64,000 nucleotides of DNA, taken from contig NZ_JAHYCB010000011.1 in assembly GCF_019430945.1 (NCBI RefSeq), forward strand, positions 104,104 to 168,103, written 5' to 3'. This document shows positions 44,793 through 53,183 of this stretch, one piece after another (the first letter of the stretch is position 1; each line of letters begins with the position of its first letter). The notes below the pieces were generated by a model that was given only the letters and a program-made list of their open reading frames with translations, was not told the origin of the DNA and ran no database searches. This DNA comes from Neorhizobium populisoli (GTDB taxonomy: Bacteria > Pseudomonadota > Alphaproteobacteria > Rhizobiales > Rhizobiaceae). A program made the translations under genes and the position numbers.

Positions 44793-45040
44793 ACTTCGTT
44801 CCTCAAGCACCACAATCTGGTTCACTCGATGAGCCGCCGCGGCAACCGCCATGACAATGAGGTGGCCGAGAGCTTCTTCAATCTTTTGAAGTGGGAGCGG
44901 ACGTCGCAGGCTACCGTTCACGTGATGATGCTCGCCAGGATGTATTCGGCTACATCGATATGTTCTACAATCCGAAACGCAAGCACGTCAGAAACGGAAT
45001 GCTGTCGCCCGTCGAGTTCGAGAAACGGCAGAAAATCTAA
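44793..45040 (+). mobile_element. IS3-family remnant (OrfB C-terminus)
   Basis: The plus strand reads FLKHHNLVHSMSRRGNRHDN then EVAESFFNLLKWER in one frame, and after a frameshift IDMFYNPKRKHVRNGMLSPV and a stop at 45040. This is the C-terminal catalytic part (with the DDE glutamate in VAESFF) of an IS3-type OrfB transposase. The frame break and loss of the N-terminal half make it inactive. The integrase remnant on the other strand ends 31 bp beyond it. Confidence 0.75.
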
Positions 45041-45070
45041 TCCGAGGATGTCGACGAAACCCGGGACTAT

Positions 45071-45431
45071 TCACTTCAAGAAGCCCTGACCGCTAAGGTT
45101 TTGTTCGACCTCTGCCGGCATGCCATGATCCGTATTCTCGGCCCGCTTTTGCGGATCCCGTAAATGATGGGCCACGAATTTCAGGAGCAGGGCTTCCGGC
45201 GCCGGCCAAGGCAGTGACTTGCCTGATGCCGCCAGCGACCAGGCCCGCAGATAGGCGAGATCGGAGGTCAAGGGCGCGTAAAGTGTTTGCGCCCATGCCT
45301 TCGTTGACCAGATGCCGAAGCGTTTCGACGTCCTGATCGGTGAGCAGCTCAGCGAGTTCGTCGCACCGCTCCATCGGCCGCACGGCTGCAATCGTATCGA
45401 GATCCTGGGCACGGCGATCGACGGCGCTCAT
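45071..45431 (-). pseudogene. Tyrosine-recombinase-type integrase N-terminus, frameshifted
   Basis: The ATG at 45431 starts MSAVDRRAQDLDTIAAVRPM and continues ELAELLTDQDVETLRHLVNE in one frame, then LTSDLAYLRAWSLAASGKSL and ALLLKFVAHHLRDPQKRAEN in another. This is a SAM-like N-terminal domain of a plasmid-type tyrosine recombinase. One extra T at about 45280 causes the frame change. The catalytic domain is absent; the fragment ends near the IS3 remnant. The start overlaps the stop of a small upstream ORF (ATGA). Confidence 0.65.
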
Positions 45432-45562
45432 TTTGGGAGACCGTGTTCGTCGTAAAATTCGTCATGATTTGAGGTGGCGCCCGCCGGCACGTTGAAGCGC
45501 TCTGCGTCCATCATCGCCCAGAGCTCCTCCCACATCTCGGAGCCTTTTGAGATCGGATTCAT
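45428..45562 (-). CDS. Small ORF coupled to integrase remnant
   Basis: A 44-residue open frame (MNPISKGSEMWEELWAMMDA then ERFNVPAGATSNHDEFYDEH) ending GLPK. Its TGA overlaps the ATG of the integrase remnant. The frame extends some way upstream without a start, so it may be the C-terminus of a longer lost protein. I do not recognise it. Confidence 0.35.
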   Translation of the reverse strand: MNPISKGSEMWEELWAMMDAERFNVPAGATSNHDEFYDEHGLPK

Positions 45563-45689
45563 TTCTACGACGGGCGTTCCATCAGGGCAGATCAAAAACG
45601 TGATCGCCGCGCGTTACCAATTCAAGCTATTCTTCAAACCGGTCCAAGATTTCGGCAATTTCAACGAGGATCTTCATGTCTCATCGATC

Positions 45690-46067
45690 TCACCAAAGGC
45701 GTTCATGAAGCACGACGTCGAACACGGTATCCGTCGAGACGAAGGTGCAATGTTCAAGCCTGGCCTGTGCTGCCAGGATGCGGTCCCACGGGTCACGATG
45801 CTCCCAGTCGAATGCTGCTGCCAGTTCGGCATGCAGATCGCTGATGGCTACGGTCTGCAGGCCGCTCGCTGTTACCGCGGCCCGCAACTCTTGCGGCTTT
45901 AGGTCAAGCTTTTTCAGGCGCATCTTGTTGTCCAGCTCGTAGAATGACACGGCGCTGACGAGGACAATGTTGGCCTTGTCCTCGATAAGCAATCTGGCTT
46001 TTGCCGACAGTCGGTCACTGCCGATTGTCCACCAGTAAACCGCATGGCTGTCGAGCAAAACTTTCAC
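45690..46067 (-). CDS. PIN-domain toxin
   Basis: A 125-residue PIN protein, toxin of a type II system. Acidic residues: MKVLLDSHAVYWW (Asp6), SFYELDNK (Glu), HRDPWDRILAAQA (Asp pair) and FVSTDTVFD (Asp). It is preceded by a Phd/YefM-type antitoxin whose stop overlaps its GTG start (GTGA). The arrangement antitoxin-then-toxin and the HDPxDR core are typical of this VapC-like subgroup. Confidence 0.85.
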   Translation of the reverse strand: MKVLLDSHAVYWWTIGSDRLSAKARLLIEDKANIVLVSAVSFYELDNKMRLKKLDLKPQELRAAVTASGLQTVAISDLHAELAAAFDWEHRDPWDRILAAQARLEHCTFVSTDTVFDVVLHERLW

Positions 46068-46357
46068 GATCGGCTTTCGCCATCGGGGAGGGGGCCACGA
46101 AAAACACCGGTATCGTCATTCCAGTCGCCGGCGTCGATCGCCGCTTGGTCGGTATCGTGATCATCAAACAGGTCGTCGGGCAGACCACGCTGACGCAGCA
46201 GGCCGAAAGGGCGCTTGGCGCCGGCGTCAGCCGGGACGATGCGAGCATAGACCTCATTGCCCCGCATGATGATGATCTCTTCACCTCGGTTGGCGCGCTC
46301 CAGCACATGGGCAAAGTTCTTGCGGGCCTCACTGATGTTGTAGGAGGTTTGCGGCAT
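46064..46357 (-). CDS. Phd/YefM-type antitoxin
   Basis: A 97-residue antitoxin with the Phd/YefM fold: YNISEARKNFAHVLERANRG followed by EEIIIMRGNEVYARIVPADA. The longer frame starts at 46417, but the ATG at 46357 (or 46360) gives the normal N-terminus and has CAGGGT upstream. Its C-terminus is acidic and likely blocks the toxin active site. Overlaps the toxin gene by 4 nt. Confidence 0.82.
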   Translation of the reverse strand: MPQTSYNISEARKNFAHVLERANRGEEIIIMRGNEVYARIVPADAGAKRPFGLLRQRGLPDDLFDDHDTDQAAIDAGDWNDDTGVFRGPLPDGESRS

Positions 46358-46484
46358 CATTTTTAACCCTGACAACAGACTGGCCACGAGGATAACACGT
46401 TGGACGAATATGTACAAACGCGCTGTACGGATACGCTCCGGGATACCTATCGATGGTTAGGCACCCAACCCACAGAATCTCGCC

Positions 46485-46838
46485 GCCGGGATCGAACCCA
46501 CCGTCATCGAGTACCTGAAGAACCCGCCATCGCGCGAGCAGCTATCCACGATGATCGCAGATGCCGGTCTGACTGCTCGCGAAGCGGTCCGTGAGAAGGG
46601 CACGCCCTATGCGGAACTCGGCCTCAACAATCGGAGTTGACTGATGAGCAGTTGCTGGATGCGATGATCGCGGCCCCAATCCTGATCAACCGACCGCTCG
46701 TCGTCACGCCGCTGGGCACCGGACTTGCCGCCCCTCGGAGGTCGTGCTCGAAATCCTGCCTGCCGACGCATTCTCGGGGCCTTTCACCAAGGAAGACGGC
46801 GAACAGGCCTCGACCAGGAAGGAAAGCGTATCGTCTGA
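46485..46838 (+). pseudogene. Decayed arsenate reductase (ArsC, glutaredoxin type)
   Basis: From GIEPTVIEYLKNPPSREQLS through GLTAREAVREKGTPYAELGL and, in a second frame, LTDEQLLDAMIAAPILINRP, this closely follows the intact ArsC at 50754-51176, and the final codons (QEGKRIV then stop) sit in a third frame. The N-terminal 25 residues with the catalytic Cys are missing. It is a second arsC copy that has been lost, 1.6 kb before the intact ars operon. Confidence 0.8.
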
Positions 46839-47175
46839 GACATTTCCCGCATTAGTCGACGCCCACCTTCCCTGGAGCTCGCGACGGGAGGCGGGACCGA
46901 AATGGCAAACGTCAAGCGCGGTAAGCTTCGGTTAATATTGCCACCCATAACTAGGAGTTGGGTCAACTTGAAGCGAATACCATGAGCGTCAGCACACTGC
47001 GATCGGTGTGACAAGAGCGCGGCGCGAAATCTGACTTGAAGGACCATCCCGACCTTGGGAGATTTTTGGATTTTGCTACGTCATCCGCACGAAGGATAAC
47101 GCTTCGAGAAAGCTGAAAACAGGCCAAATCGCAACGGCACCACAAGGAAAGGAGACCGAGGTCGGCAGACTGAGT
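46839..47175. other. Intergenic, nothing recognised
   Basis: About 340 bases between the arsC remnant and exoD; no gene, terminator or promoter that I can support. Confidence 0.3.
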
Positions 47176-47793
47176 TCAAATCCAGGGGATGACGCCAGCT
47201 GCCGTGTAAAGCAGCGCTCCAGTCACGGCAAGCGCGATCAAAGTCATGCAAAGGCCGAGAAGAACTACCAGCCCGTCACGCTCGATCAACCCGATGGCGA
47301 TAACACAGAGTGCTGTGACCGGGGCGAGGTTTCCAAACGGGATCGGCAAAGCAACGGCAACCGCAAGACAGAAAACCGGCAAAGCAAGCAAATAAGGCAT
47401 GCGCGGCCCGGCAAACGTTGTCATTCGGCCCGGCTGCACGAAGCGCTCGATCCGTCGGACCAGCGGCGATGCATACCGCTCCAGAGCCTCGAATGTATTC
47501 GCCGATATGCGCCGATTGGCGAGGAGTGATGGCAGCCAAAGGGATTTAAGCCCGATCGCGAACTGAAGAGAAACGATCGCCAGCGTGGATCCGAAGACCA
47601 GACCGAAAGGGCCGGGGATGGGGATGAGCGCGGGCAGGGCCAGAAGCAACATCACGAAACCAAAGCCGGACTTCCCCATCAACTCGAGGGCATCAGCAAT
47701 TGTCAGGCCGTCCCGGCTCCGCGCTTCTCTCACAAGACAGGCCAATGTCGCGGATGCGGTGCTCGTAGCGCGGTCGCCGCCCGGGATCGCCAA
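47176..47793 (-). CDS. exoD: ExoD-family protein
   Basis: A 205-residue inner-membrane protein of the ExoD family, linked in Sinorhizobium meliloti to exopolysaccharide production, alkaline tolerance and nodulation. Pattern: a hydrophilic N-terminus, then GLTIADALELMGKSGFGFVM, ALPALIPIPGPFGLVFG, and two or three C-terminal helices with FGNLAPVTALCVIAIGLIER. The GPFG loop and PxPFGN are the family's most conserved elements. It follows the 103-residue gene by 2 nt. Whether it is the main chromosomal-type copy is unclear. Confidence 0.87.
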   Translation of the reverse strand: MAIPGGDRATSTASATLACLVREARSRDGLTIADALELMGKSGFGFVMLLLALPALIPIPGPFGLVFGSTLAIVSLQFAIGLKSLWLPSLLANRRISANTFEALERYASPLVRRIERFVQPGRMTTFAGPRMPYLLALPVFCLAVAVALPIPFGNLAPVTALCVIAIGLIERDGLVVLLGLCMTLIALAVTGALLYTAAGVIPWI

Positions 47794-47795
47794 GG

Positions 47796-48107
47796 TCAGC
47801 CTTCCGCTTCGCGCGCGTTTTGGGCGCCGATCAGACTACGCAACGCGCTGCAGCTCGGATCGGCTCCATCAAACAGCCGATCCGGTGATGTCCATCCGGT
47901 CGAGATGCCGATGGCCGTGGCGATTGCCCAGCCTGGTTCGTTACCGGCTCTATCGACAAGACGCGGGACATGAGAGGCCAAACATTGGCGAGACTGCTGC
48001 ACGACCTCTACCGGCGCATTCGCGTGTTCGAGATGTTGCCGCATCTCGGCGTGAAGAGGATCTACAACGAAAAGGGTGAACATCCATGCAGCAATCTCTG
48101 CGATCAT
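47796..48107 (-). CDS. Hypothetical protein in ExoD operon
   Basis: A 103-residue protein beginning MIAEIAAWMFTLFVVDPLHA, which has a short N-terminal hydrophobic stretch, and including EPGWAIATAIGISTGWTSPD and an apparently hydrophilic end. No known family recognised. Its stop is 2 nt from the exoD ATG, so it is probably co-transcribed upstream of exoD. Membrane association is likely. Confidence 0.6.
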   Translation of the reverse strand: MIAEIAAWMFTLFVVDPLHAEMRQHLEHANAPVEVVQQSRQCLASHVPRLVDRAGNEPGWAIATAIGISTGWTSPDRLFDGADPSCSALRSLIGAQNAREAEG

Positions 48108-48416
48108 AATCTGGCCCCGTGGCGTGCGGCATTTGTCGGTTTAAGGTCCGACATCGTGAAAGCGCCGGAGACTTTCACCAGAGGGGCCCGGACCAGCGGG
48201 TCGAGCATGATTTGGGAAGTGGAGCTGACGTGTTCAAGCCCGCAATGTTCTTGGCGGCGTGAGACCTTCTTGTCGATCAAACTGCCTTGCGCACTGAAAG
48301 AGCAGTCTAGGTGCCTTATTACTTTGTCACACGGGCGTCGCTCGTGAAAGGCGGGGCTTGTCGATCGCCTCCATTTGCGTTACTCCTCTGTTCAACATTT
48401 CAAGGATTGTAGAAAT
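48108..48416. other. Intergenic region upstream of arsR
   Basis: About 310 bases between the divergent exoD and ars operons. It must hold the ars promoter and ArsR operator, but I cannot identify them with confidence. Confidence 0.3.
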
Positions 48417-48740
48417 ATGGAAGAGCGTCAGGCTCTCATGTCATTCGCGGCGCTGTCGCAGGAAACCCGTCTGCATATCGTTCGCATGCTGGTGGTCGCC
48501 GGTCCCGATGGCATGGCCGCGGGCGCAGTCGCAGAAAAGGCTGACGTCTCACCGTCGAACGTCTCGTTTCACCTGAAGGAGCTGGAGCGCGCTGGCCTGA
48601 TCAATCAGAAGCGTGAAGCCCGTTCGATCATCTACACGGCCAACTATGACGGCCTCGGCGCGCTTGTCCGCTTCCTTATGGAGGACTGCTGCGCGGGTCA
48701 CCCTGAAATCTGCGCACCAGCCACGGAGAAGCTGCAATGA
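48417..48740 (+). CDS. arsR: ArsR-family repressor
   Basis: A 107-residue metalloregulator. The winged HTH covers about 5-85 (ALSQETRLHIVRMLVVAGPD, AEKADVSPSNVSFHLKELER). A C-terminal MEDCCAGHPEIC cluster offers thiolate ligands for As(III), unlike the helix-3 ELCVCDL motif of the classic type. The ATG at 48417 is preferred to an ORF start at 48375. It starts the ars operon; its stop overlaps the arsC start (ATGA). Confidence 0.9.
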   Translation: MEERQALMSFAALSQETRLHIVRMLVVAGPDGMAAGAVAEKADVSPSNVSFHLKELERAGLINQKREARSIIYTANYDGLGALVRFLMEDCCAGHPEICAPATEKLQ

Positions 48741-49264
48741 CCGATCGCGTTTACAACGTCCTGTTCCTCTGCACCGGGAATTCCGCTCGCTCGATCCTGG
48801 CGGAATCCATTCTCAATGGCGAGGGCAGGGGCCGGTTCAAAGCCTATTCCGCCGGAAGTCAACCCAAAGGTGAGGTTCACCCGTTGGCGCTCGAAACGCT
48901 GCGCGGCCTCGGCTACGAAAGAAGTGGCCTCAGTTCCAAGAGTTGGGACGTCTTTGTCGAACCCGGCGCGCCGCAGATGGATTTCATCTTCACGGTCTGC
49001 GACAACGCCGCCGGTGAGGCGTGCCCGGTTTGGATTGGCCACCCCATGACCGCCCATTGGGGGGTCGAGGATCCTGCCGCCGTCGAAGGCTCGCTGATCG
49101 AGAAGGGCCAGGCGTTCTCCCAGGCCGCCCGGTTCCTCAAGAACCGCATTACCGCGTTTTTGAGCCTGCCCCTTGCGTCGATCGACAAGTTGGCACTGGA
49201 AACCCAGCTGCGCGGCATCGGTGCGATGGAAGGTTCAACCAACCGCTGGAGCGATGTCGCGTGA
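48737..49264 (+). CDS. arsC: Arsenate reductase, low-molecular-weight phosphatase type
   Basis: A 175-residue arsenate reductase of the thioredoxin-coupled/LMW protein tyrosine phosphatase class. The P-loop is LFLCTGNSARSI (Cys12, Arg18) and the later DFIFTVCDNAAGEACPVW supplies the two resolving Cys. It reduces As(V) to As(III) for export. It is the first of two arsenate reductases of different evolutionary origin in the operon. The longer C-terminal tail (from about 145) is typical of rhizobial forms. Confidence 0.92.
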   Translation: MTDRVYNVLFLCTGNSARSILAESILNGEGRGRFKAYSAGSQPKGEVHPLALETLRGLGYERSGLSSKSWDVFVEPGAPQMDFIFTVCDNAAGEACPVWIGHPMTAHWGVEDPAAVEGSLIEKGQAFSQAARFLKNRITAFLSLPLASIDKLALETQLRGIGAMEGSTNRWSDVA

Positions 49265-49722
49265 GGCCGCAACTGGATCTGCAGCCGGTCGCCGGGACCG
49301 ATGGCGAGCTTCTGGCGGCGCTGCAAGCTGCCAACCTGCCGACCGACGATCTTACCGAAAGCGGACGCAGCTTCTTCCAGCTGAGCGATCAGGGCCGCAA
49401 GGTAGGTTTCGGCGGTCTTGAGATTTATGGTCAGCACGCCCTCCTGCGCTCGGTGGTCGTGGTTCCGGAACATCGCGGGCGTGGTAACGGCGCGGCTGTT
49501 ACCAACCTCGTGCTGGGCCAGGCCATCGGTCATGGCGTCCGCACCGTCTATCTTCTGACGGAGTCGGCGACATCCTTTTTCGAACACCTGGGGTTCGCCC
49601 GGATTGATCGCGCGGCTGCACCCGCCGCCATTCTGCAGACCCGCCAGGCAGCAAGCCTATGTCCGGCATCTGCCGCACTGCTTGCCAAGACAATAATAGA
49701 GTGGATCGATGTCTACGTTTGA
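49261..49722 (+). CDS. arsN2: GNAT acetyltransferase, ArsN2-like
   Basis: A 153-residue GNAT-fold acetyltransferase starting at a GTG that overlaps the arsC stop (GTGA). Acetyl-CoA motif A is VVVPEHRGRGNGAAVTNLVL; the core beta strands include GFGGLEIYGQHALLRSVVVV. ArsN-type enzymes acetylate organoarsenicals such as arsenic-containing antibiotics. Function here is inferred from its place between arsC and acr3. Confidence 0.82.
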   Translation: MRPQLDLQPVAGTDGELLAALQAANLPTDDLTESGRSFFQLSDQGRKVGFGGLEIYGQHALLRSVVVVPEHRGRGNGAAVTNLVLGQAIGHGVRTVYLLTESATSFFEHLGFARIDRAAAPAAILQTRQAASLCPASAALLAKTIIEWIDVYV

Positions 49723-50749
49723 ACGCTACCTGACCGTCTGGGTGTTCCTGTGCATTGTCGTCGGGGTCGCCCTCGGCCACGTCATGCCGGGTTTCTTCCA
49801 GGCCATCGGCATGGCCGAAGTCGCCAAGGTCAACCTGCCGGTCGCCGTGCTGATCTGGCTGATGATCATCCCGATGCTGCTCAAGATCGACTTTGCCTCT
49901 TTGAGCCAGGTCGGCCGCCACTGGCGCGGGATCGGCGTGACCTTGTTTATCAACTGGGCGGTGAAGCCATTCTCGATGGCGCTGCTCGGCTGGCTGTTCG
50001 TGGGCTACCTGTTCCGGCCGTATCTGCCGGTCGACCAGATCGACAGCTACATTGCCGGATTGATCATCCTCGCCGCCGCACCCTGCACCGCCATGGTCTT
50101 CGTCTGGTCCAACCTGACGAAGGGCGAGCCGCATTTCACGCTAAGCCAAGTGGCGCTGAACGACACGATCATGGTCGTCGCCTTTGCACCAATCGTCGCC
50201 CTGCTGCTGGGTCTTTCAGCTATCACCGTGCCGTGGGATACGCTGATCCTGTCGGTGGTGCTCTATATCGTCCTGCCGGTGATCGCGGCACAGGTTCTGC
50301 GCCGGGTTACAGACGTCGACCGCCTCGGCACCAAGCTCCAACCGGTATCCCTGCTGGCATTGCTCGCCACGCTGGTGCTTTTGTTCGGCTTCCAGGGCGA
50401 ACAGATCATCGCGCAACCGGGCGTTATCGCGCTGCTCGCCGTGCCGATCCTGATCCAGGTCTATTTCAACTCGGGCCTCGCCTATCTGCTGAACCGCTGG
50501 AGCGGCGAGGAACATTGCGTTGCCGGCCCCTCGGCGCTGATCGGCGCCTCCAATTTCTTCGAGTTGGCGGTGGCCGCTGCCATTAGTCTGTTTGGCTTTC
50601 ATTCCGGTGCGGCCCTTGCCACCGTCGTCGGCGTCCTCATCGAGGTGCCGGTAATGCTGTCGGTGGTCTGGATCGTCAACCGAAGCAAGGGCTGGTACGA
50701 GCGCGGCCCCGCCGTCCGGGCGAACGCCACTACCATCAGGAGGGCATGA
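49709..50749 (+). CDS. acr3: ACR3-type arsenite exporter
   Basis: A 346-residue arsenite permease with 10 helices. The conserved Cys (about 125) is in LAAAPCTAMVFVWSNLTKGE, and the Glu-rich segment SNFFELAVAAAISLFG near the end is the second functional site. It exports As(III) using the proton gradient. It overlaps the end of arsN2 by 14 nt, ATG start. The downstream ArsC is 4 nt away. Confidence 0.93.
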   Translation: MSTFERYLTVWVFLCIVVGVALGHVMPGFFQAIGMAEVAKVNLPVAVLIWLMIIPMLLKIDFASLSQVGRHWRGIGVTLFINWAVKPFSMALLGWLFVGYLFRPYLPVDQIDSYIAGLIILAAAPCTAMVFVWSNLTKGEPHFTLSQVALNDTIMVVAFAPIVALLLGLSAITVPWDTLILSVVLYIVLPVIAAQVLRRVTDVDRLGTKLQPVSLLALLATLVLLFGFQGEQIIAQPGVIALLAVPILIQVYFNSGLAYLLNRWSGEEHCVAGPSALIGASNFFELAVAAAISLFGFHSGAALATVVGVLIEVPVMLSVVWIVNRSKGWYERGPAVRANATTIRRA

Positions 50750-50753
50750 CATC

Positions 50754-51176
50754 ATGGACGTCACCATCTACCACAACCCCGACTGCGGCACCTCACGCAA
50801 CACGCTGGAGATGATCCGCAATGCCGGTATCGAGCCCACGGTCGTCGAATACCTGCAGAGCCCGCCCAGCCGGGAGCAGCTGGTTCGCATGATCGCCGAC
50901 GCCAGCCTGACCGTCCGCGAGGCCATCCGTGAAAAGGGTAGCCCCTATATCGAACTCGGCCTCGACAACCCGGATCTGACCGACGACCAGCTGCTCGATG
51001 CCATGCTCAAGGATCCGATCCTGATCAACCGGCCGTTCGTCATCACACCGATGGGCACGCGCCTGTCGCGGCCATCCGAAGTGGTTCTGGACATCCTGCC
51101 GGACACCCACAAGGGCGCGTTCACTAAGGAAGACGGCGAACAGGTCCTCAATGCGGAGGGCAAGCGCATTGTCTGA
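50754..51176 (+). CDS. arsC: Arsenate reductase, glutaredoxin type
   Basis: A 140-residue arsenate reductase: catalytic Cys11 in YHNPDCGTSRN, conserved Arg in PILINRPFVITPMGTRLSRP. It uses glutathione/glutaredoxin to reduce arsenate. Second reductase of the operon, with a decayed copy at 46485-46838. Its end overlaps the arsH start by 26 nt. Confidence 0.93.
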   Translation: MDVTIYHNPDCGTSRNTLEMIRNAGIEPTVVEYLQSPPSREQLVRMIADASLTVREAIREKGSPYIELGLDNPDLTDDQLLDAMLKDPILINRPFVITPMGTRLSRPSEVVLDILPDTHKGAFTKEDGEQVLNAEGKRIV

Positions 51177-51876
51177 TTTGCCCGCCGCATCCCTTGAGCA
51201 CCTGCAGCTTCCCGATCTGCAGGCGCTGCGCCCGTCGTTCTCAACGCACAGGCCAAGGATCCTGATCCTCTACGGCTCGCTGCGCCAGGTGTCCTACAGC
51301 CGCTTGCTGGCGCACGAGGTCTCACGCCTGCTCGAGCACTTGGGCTGCGAGGTGCGAATCTTCGATCCTGCCGGCCTGCCATTGCCCGATGCGGAATCGG
51401 TGAGCAATCCCAAGGTGCAGGAGCTGCGAGACCTGTCGGCCTGGTCAGAGGGTCAGGTTTGGATCAGCCCAGAACGCCACGGCGCCATGACCGGCATCAT
51501 GAAGGCGCAAATCGATTGGATCCCGCTCTCGATCGGCTCGGTGCGCCCGACCCAGGGCAAGACGCTAGCCGTGATGCAGGTCTCCGGCGGTTCGCAGTCG
51601 TTCAACGCCGTCAACCAGCTGCGCGTCCTCGGCCGCTGGATGCGGATGATCACCATCCCCAACCAGTCGTCGGTCGCGAAGGCGTTTCAGGAGTTTGACG
51701 CGGACAGGCGTATGAAGCCCTCCTCCTATTACGACCGGGTGGTGGATGTTTGCGAGGAACTGGTGAAATTCACATTTCTCACCCGCGACGCCTCTCCCTA
51801 TCTCACCAATCGCTATAGCGAGCGCAAGGAAGACGCCGAAAAGCTGGAGCAACGTGTGAGCCTGAAATCCATATGA
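51151..51876 (+). CDS. arsH: ArsH NADPH-dependent FMN reductase
   Basis: A 241-residue flavodoxin-fold protein of the ArsH family, which oxidises trivalent organoarsenicals to less toxic pentavalent forms. Flavin-binding motif: LILYGSLRQVSYSRLL; conserved ISPERHGAMTGIMKAQIDWI and QVSGGSQSFNAVNQLR follow. It starts inside the end of the arsC gene and overlaps the next gene's ATG (ATGA). Confidence 0.93.
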   Translation: MRRASALSDLPAASLEHLQLPDLQALRPSFSTHRPRILILYGSLRQVSYSRLLAHEVSRLLEHLGCEVRIFDPAGLPLPDAESVSNPKVQELRDLSAWSEGQVWISPERHGAMTGIMKAQIDWIPLSIGSVRPTQGKTLAVMQVSGGSQSFNAVNQLRVLGRWMRMITIPNQSSVAKAFQEFDADRRMKPSSYYDRVVDVCEELVKFTFLTRDASPYLTNRYSERKEDAEKLEQRVSLKSI

Positions 51877-53081
51877 GCGACCGGGTTCCGATCGCAGCGG
51901 TCGTCTCCCTTGGTGTCACGCAGAATATCGGCTACGGCACCCTCTATTATAGCTTCAGCATCCTGGCGCCGGATATGGCGGCGCATTTCGCCTGGCCCAC
52001 CGAGTGGATCTTTGGCGCGCTTTCGGTCGCGCTGCTGATCGGTGGGCTCACCGCCCCGTGGCTGGGAAGCCTGTTCGACCGTATCGGTGCTGGTCGGGTG
52101 ATGACCATCGGCTCTGCCGTTGCCGCCGCCGCCCTGATCGCCTGCGCCTATGCACCGGGCAAGGCGTCCTTTGCCGCAGCGCTGATCGCGATCGAAGTGT
52201 CTGCCAACCTCGTGCAATACGGCGCGGCGTTCGCGCTGCTCGTGCAGATTCGACCCCAGGTGGCCTCGCGCAGCATCACTTATCTGACCCTGATCGCCGG
52301 CTTCGCCTCGACGATGTTCTGGCCGATCACCACGGCCCTGCACGCACAGATGTCGTGGCAGGACGTCTATCTGGTCTTTGCAGCCCTTAATCTGCTCATC
52401 TGCCTGCCCGTCCATGCCTGGCTGTCGCGTGGCGCGATCCGCGGGAGGGCGGCTACCAAAACCGCTCCCCCCAAGGTCGAAGGTGTGCTGGCCCCCGAGC
52501 ATCGCCCGCTGGGATTCCGGCTGATGGTCACCGGGTTTTCGCTGATGTCGCTCGTTGGGGCCGCTATGCTGGTGCATCTGGTGCCGCTGCTCTCCGGTCT
52601 CGGCCTCGGCGCCACCGCAGCCCTGGTCGGCACATTGTTTGGCCCATCGCAGGTCGCCAGCCGCCTGATAAACATGGTGTTTGGCAAACATCTGGCCGCA
52701 CTGCATCTCGCGGTGATCGCCGCACTGCTTATCCCGGGCGGTGCAATGATCCTCTTGCTGACGGCGCCTTCCGTACCCGGCGCCATGGCCTTCGCGGTCA
52801 TCTTTGGCATGGGCAACGGCCTATTGAGCATTGTCACCGGAACTCTGCCGCTGCATCTGTTCGGCAGTGAAGGCTATGGCAAGTTGCAAGGGAAGATGAT
52901 CGCGGCGCGCTTGATCCTTTCGGCGCTGGCGCCTTTCGCTTTAGCGCTGTCGATCGCTCATATTGGCATTATCGCTTCTCTGGCAATTTGCGTGACGCTT
53001 GGCGCCTGCGCGATCATTGCGCTATTGAGACTTTCGCCGTTAGTCGAAAGGCTTCCTCCCGAAAGTCCGGCCTCGTTTTAA
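51873..53081 (+). CDS. MFS transporter in ars operon, ArsK-like
   Basis: A 402-residue 12-helix major facilitator. N-terminal VSLGVTQNIGYGTLYYSFSI and LGSLFDRIGAGRVM (loop 2-3 motif). It is translated from the last gene's overlap, so it is a fixed member of the ars operon. By position and general form it resembles ArsK, an arsenical-exporting MFS described in Agrobacterium, but I cannot confirm the assignment by eye. Probable substrate: arsenite or organoarsenical. Confidence 0.85.
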   Translation: MSDRVPIAAVVSLGVTQNIGYGTLYYSFSILAPDMAAHFAWPTEWIFGALSVALLIGGLTAPWLGSLFDRIGAGRVMTIGSAVAAAALIACAYAPGKASFAAALIAIEVSANLVQYGAAFALLVQIRPQVASRSITYLTLIAGFASTMFWPITTALHAQMSWQDVYLVFAALNLLICLPVHAWLSRGAIRGRAATKTAPPKVEGVLAPEHRPLGFRLMVTGFSLMSLVGAAMLVHLVPLLSGLGLGATAALVGTLFGPSQVASRLINMVFGKHLAALHLAVIAALLIPGGAMILLLTAPSVPGAMAFAVIFGMGNGLLSIVTGTLPLHLFGSEGYGKLQGKMIAARLILSALAPFALALSIAHIGIIASLAICVTLGACAIIALLRLSPLVERLPPESPASF

Positions 53082-53183
53082 AAAAGAAGGATAGGCGCGA
53101 ATGCCGTCGTCGCCTTCATGAAAGCGTCACGTAAGAACACGACAACGGCAAAGTCTGATGAGGGGATATTTGGAGGAACTGTC

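Noticed and set aside
51813..52706. 297-codon minus-strand frame
   Set aside because: Antisense shadow of the ArsK-like MFS gene, His/Gln-rich and without homology.
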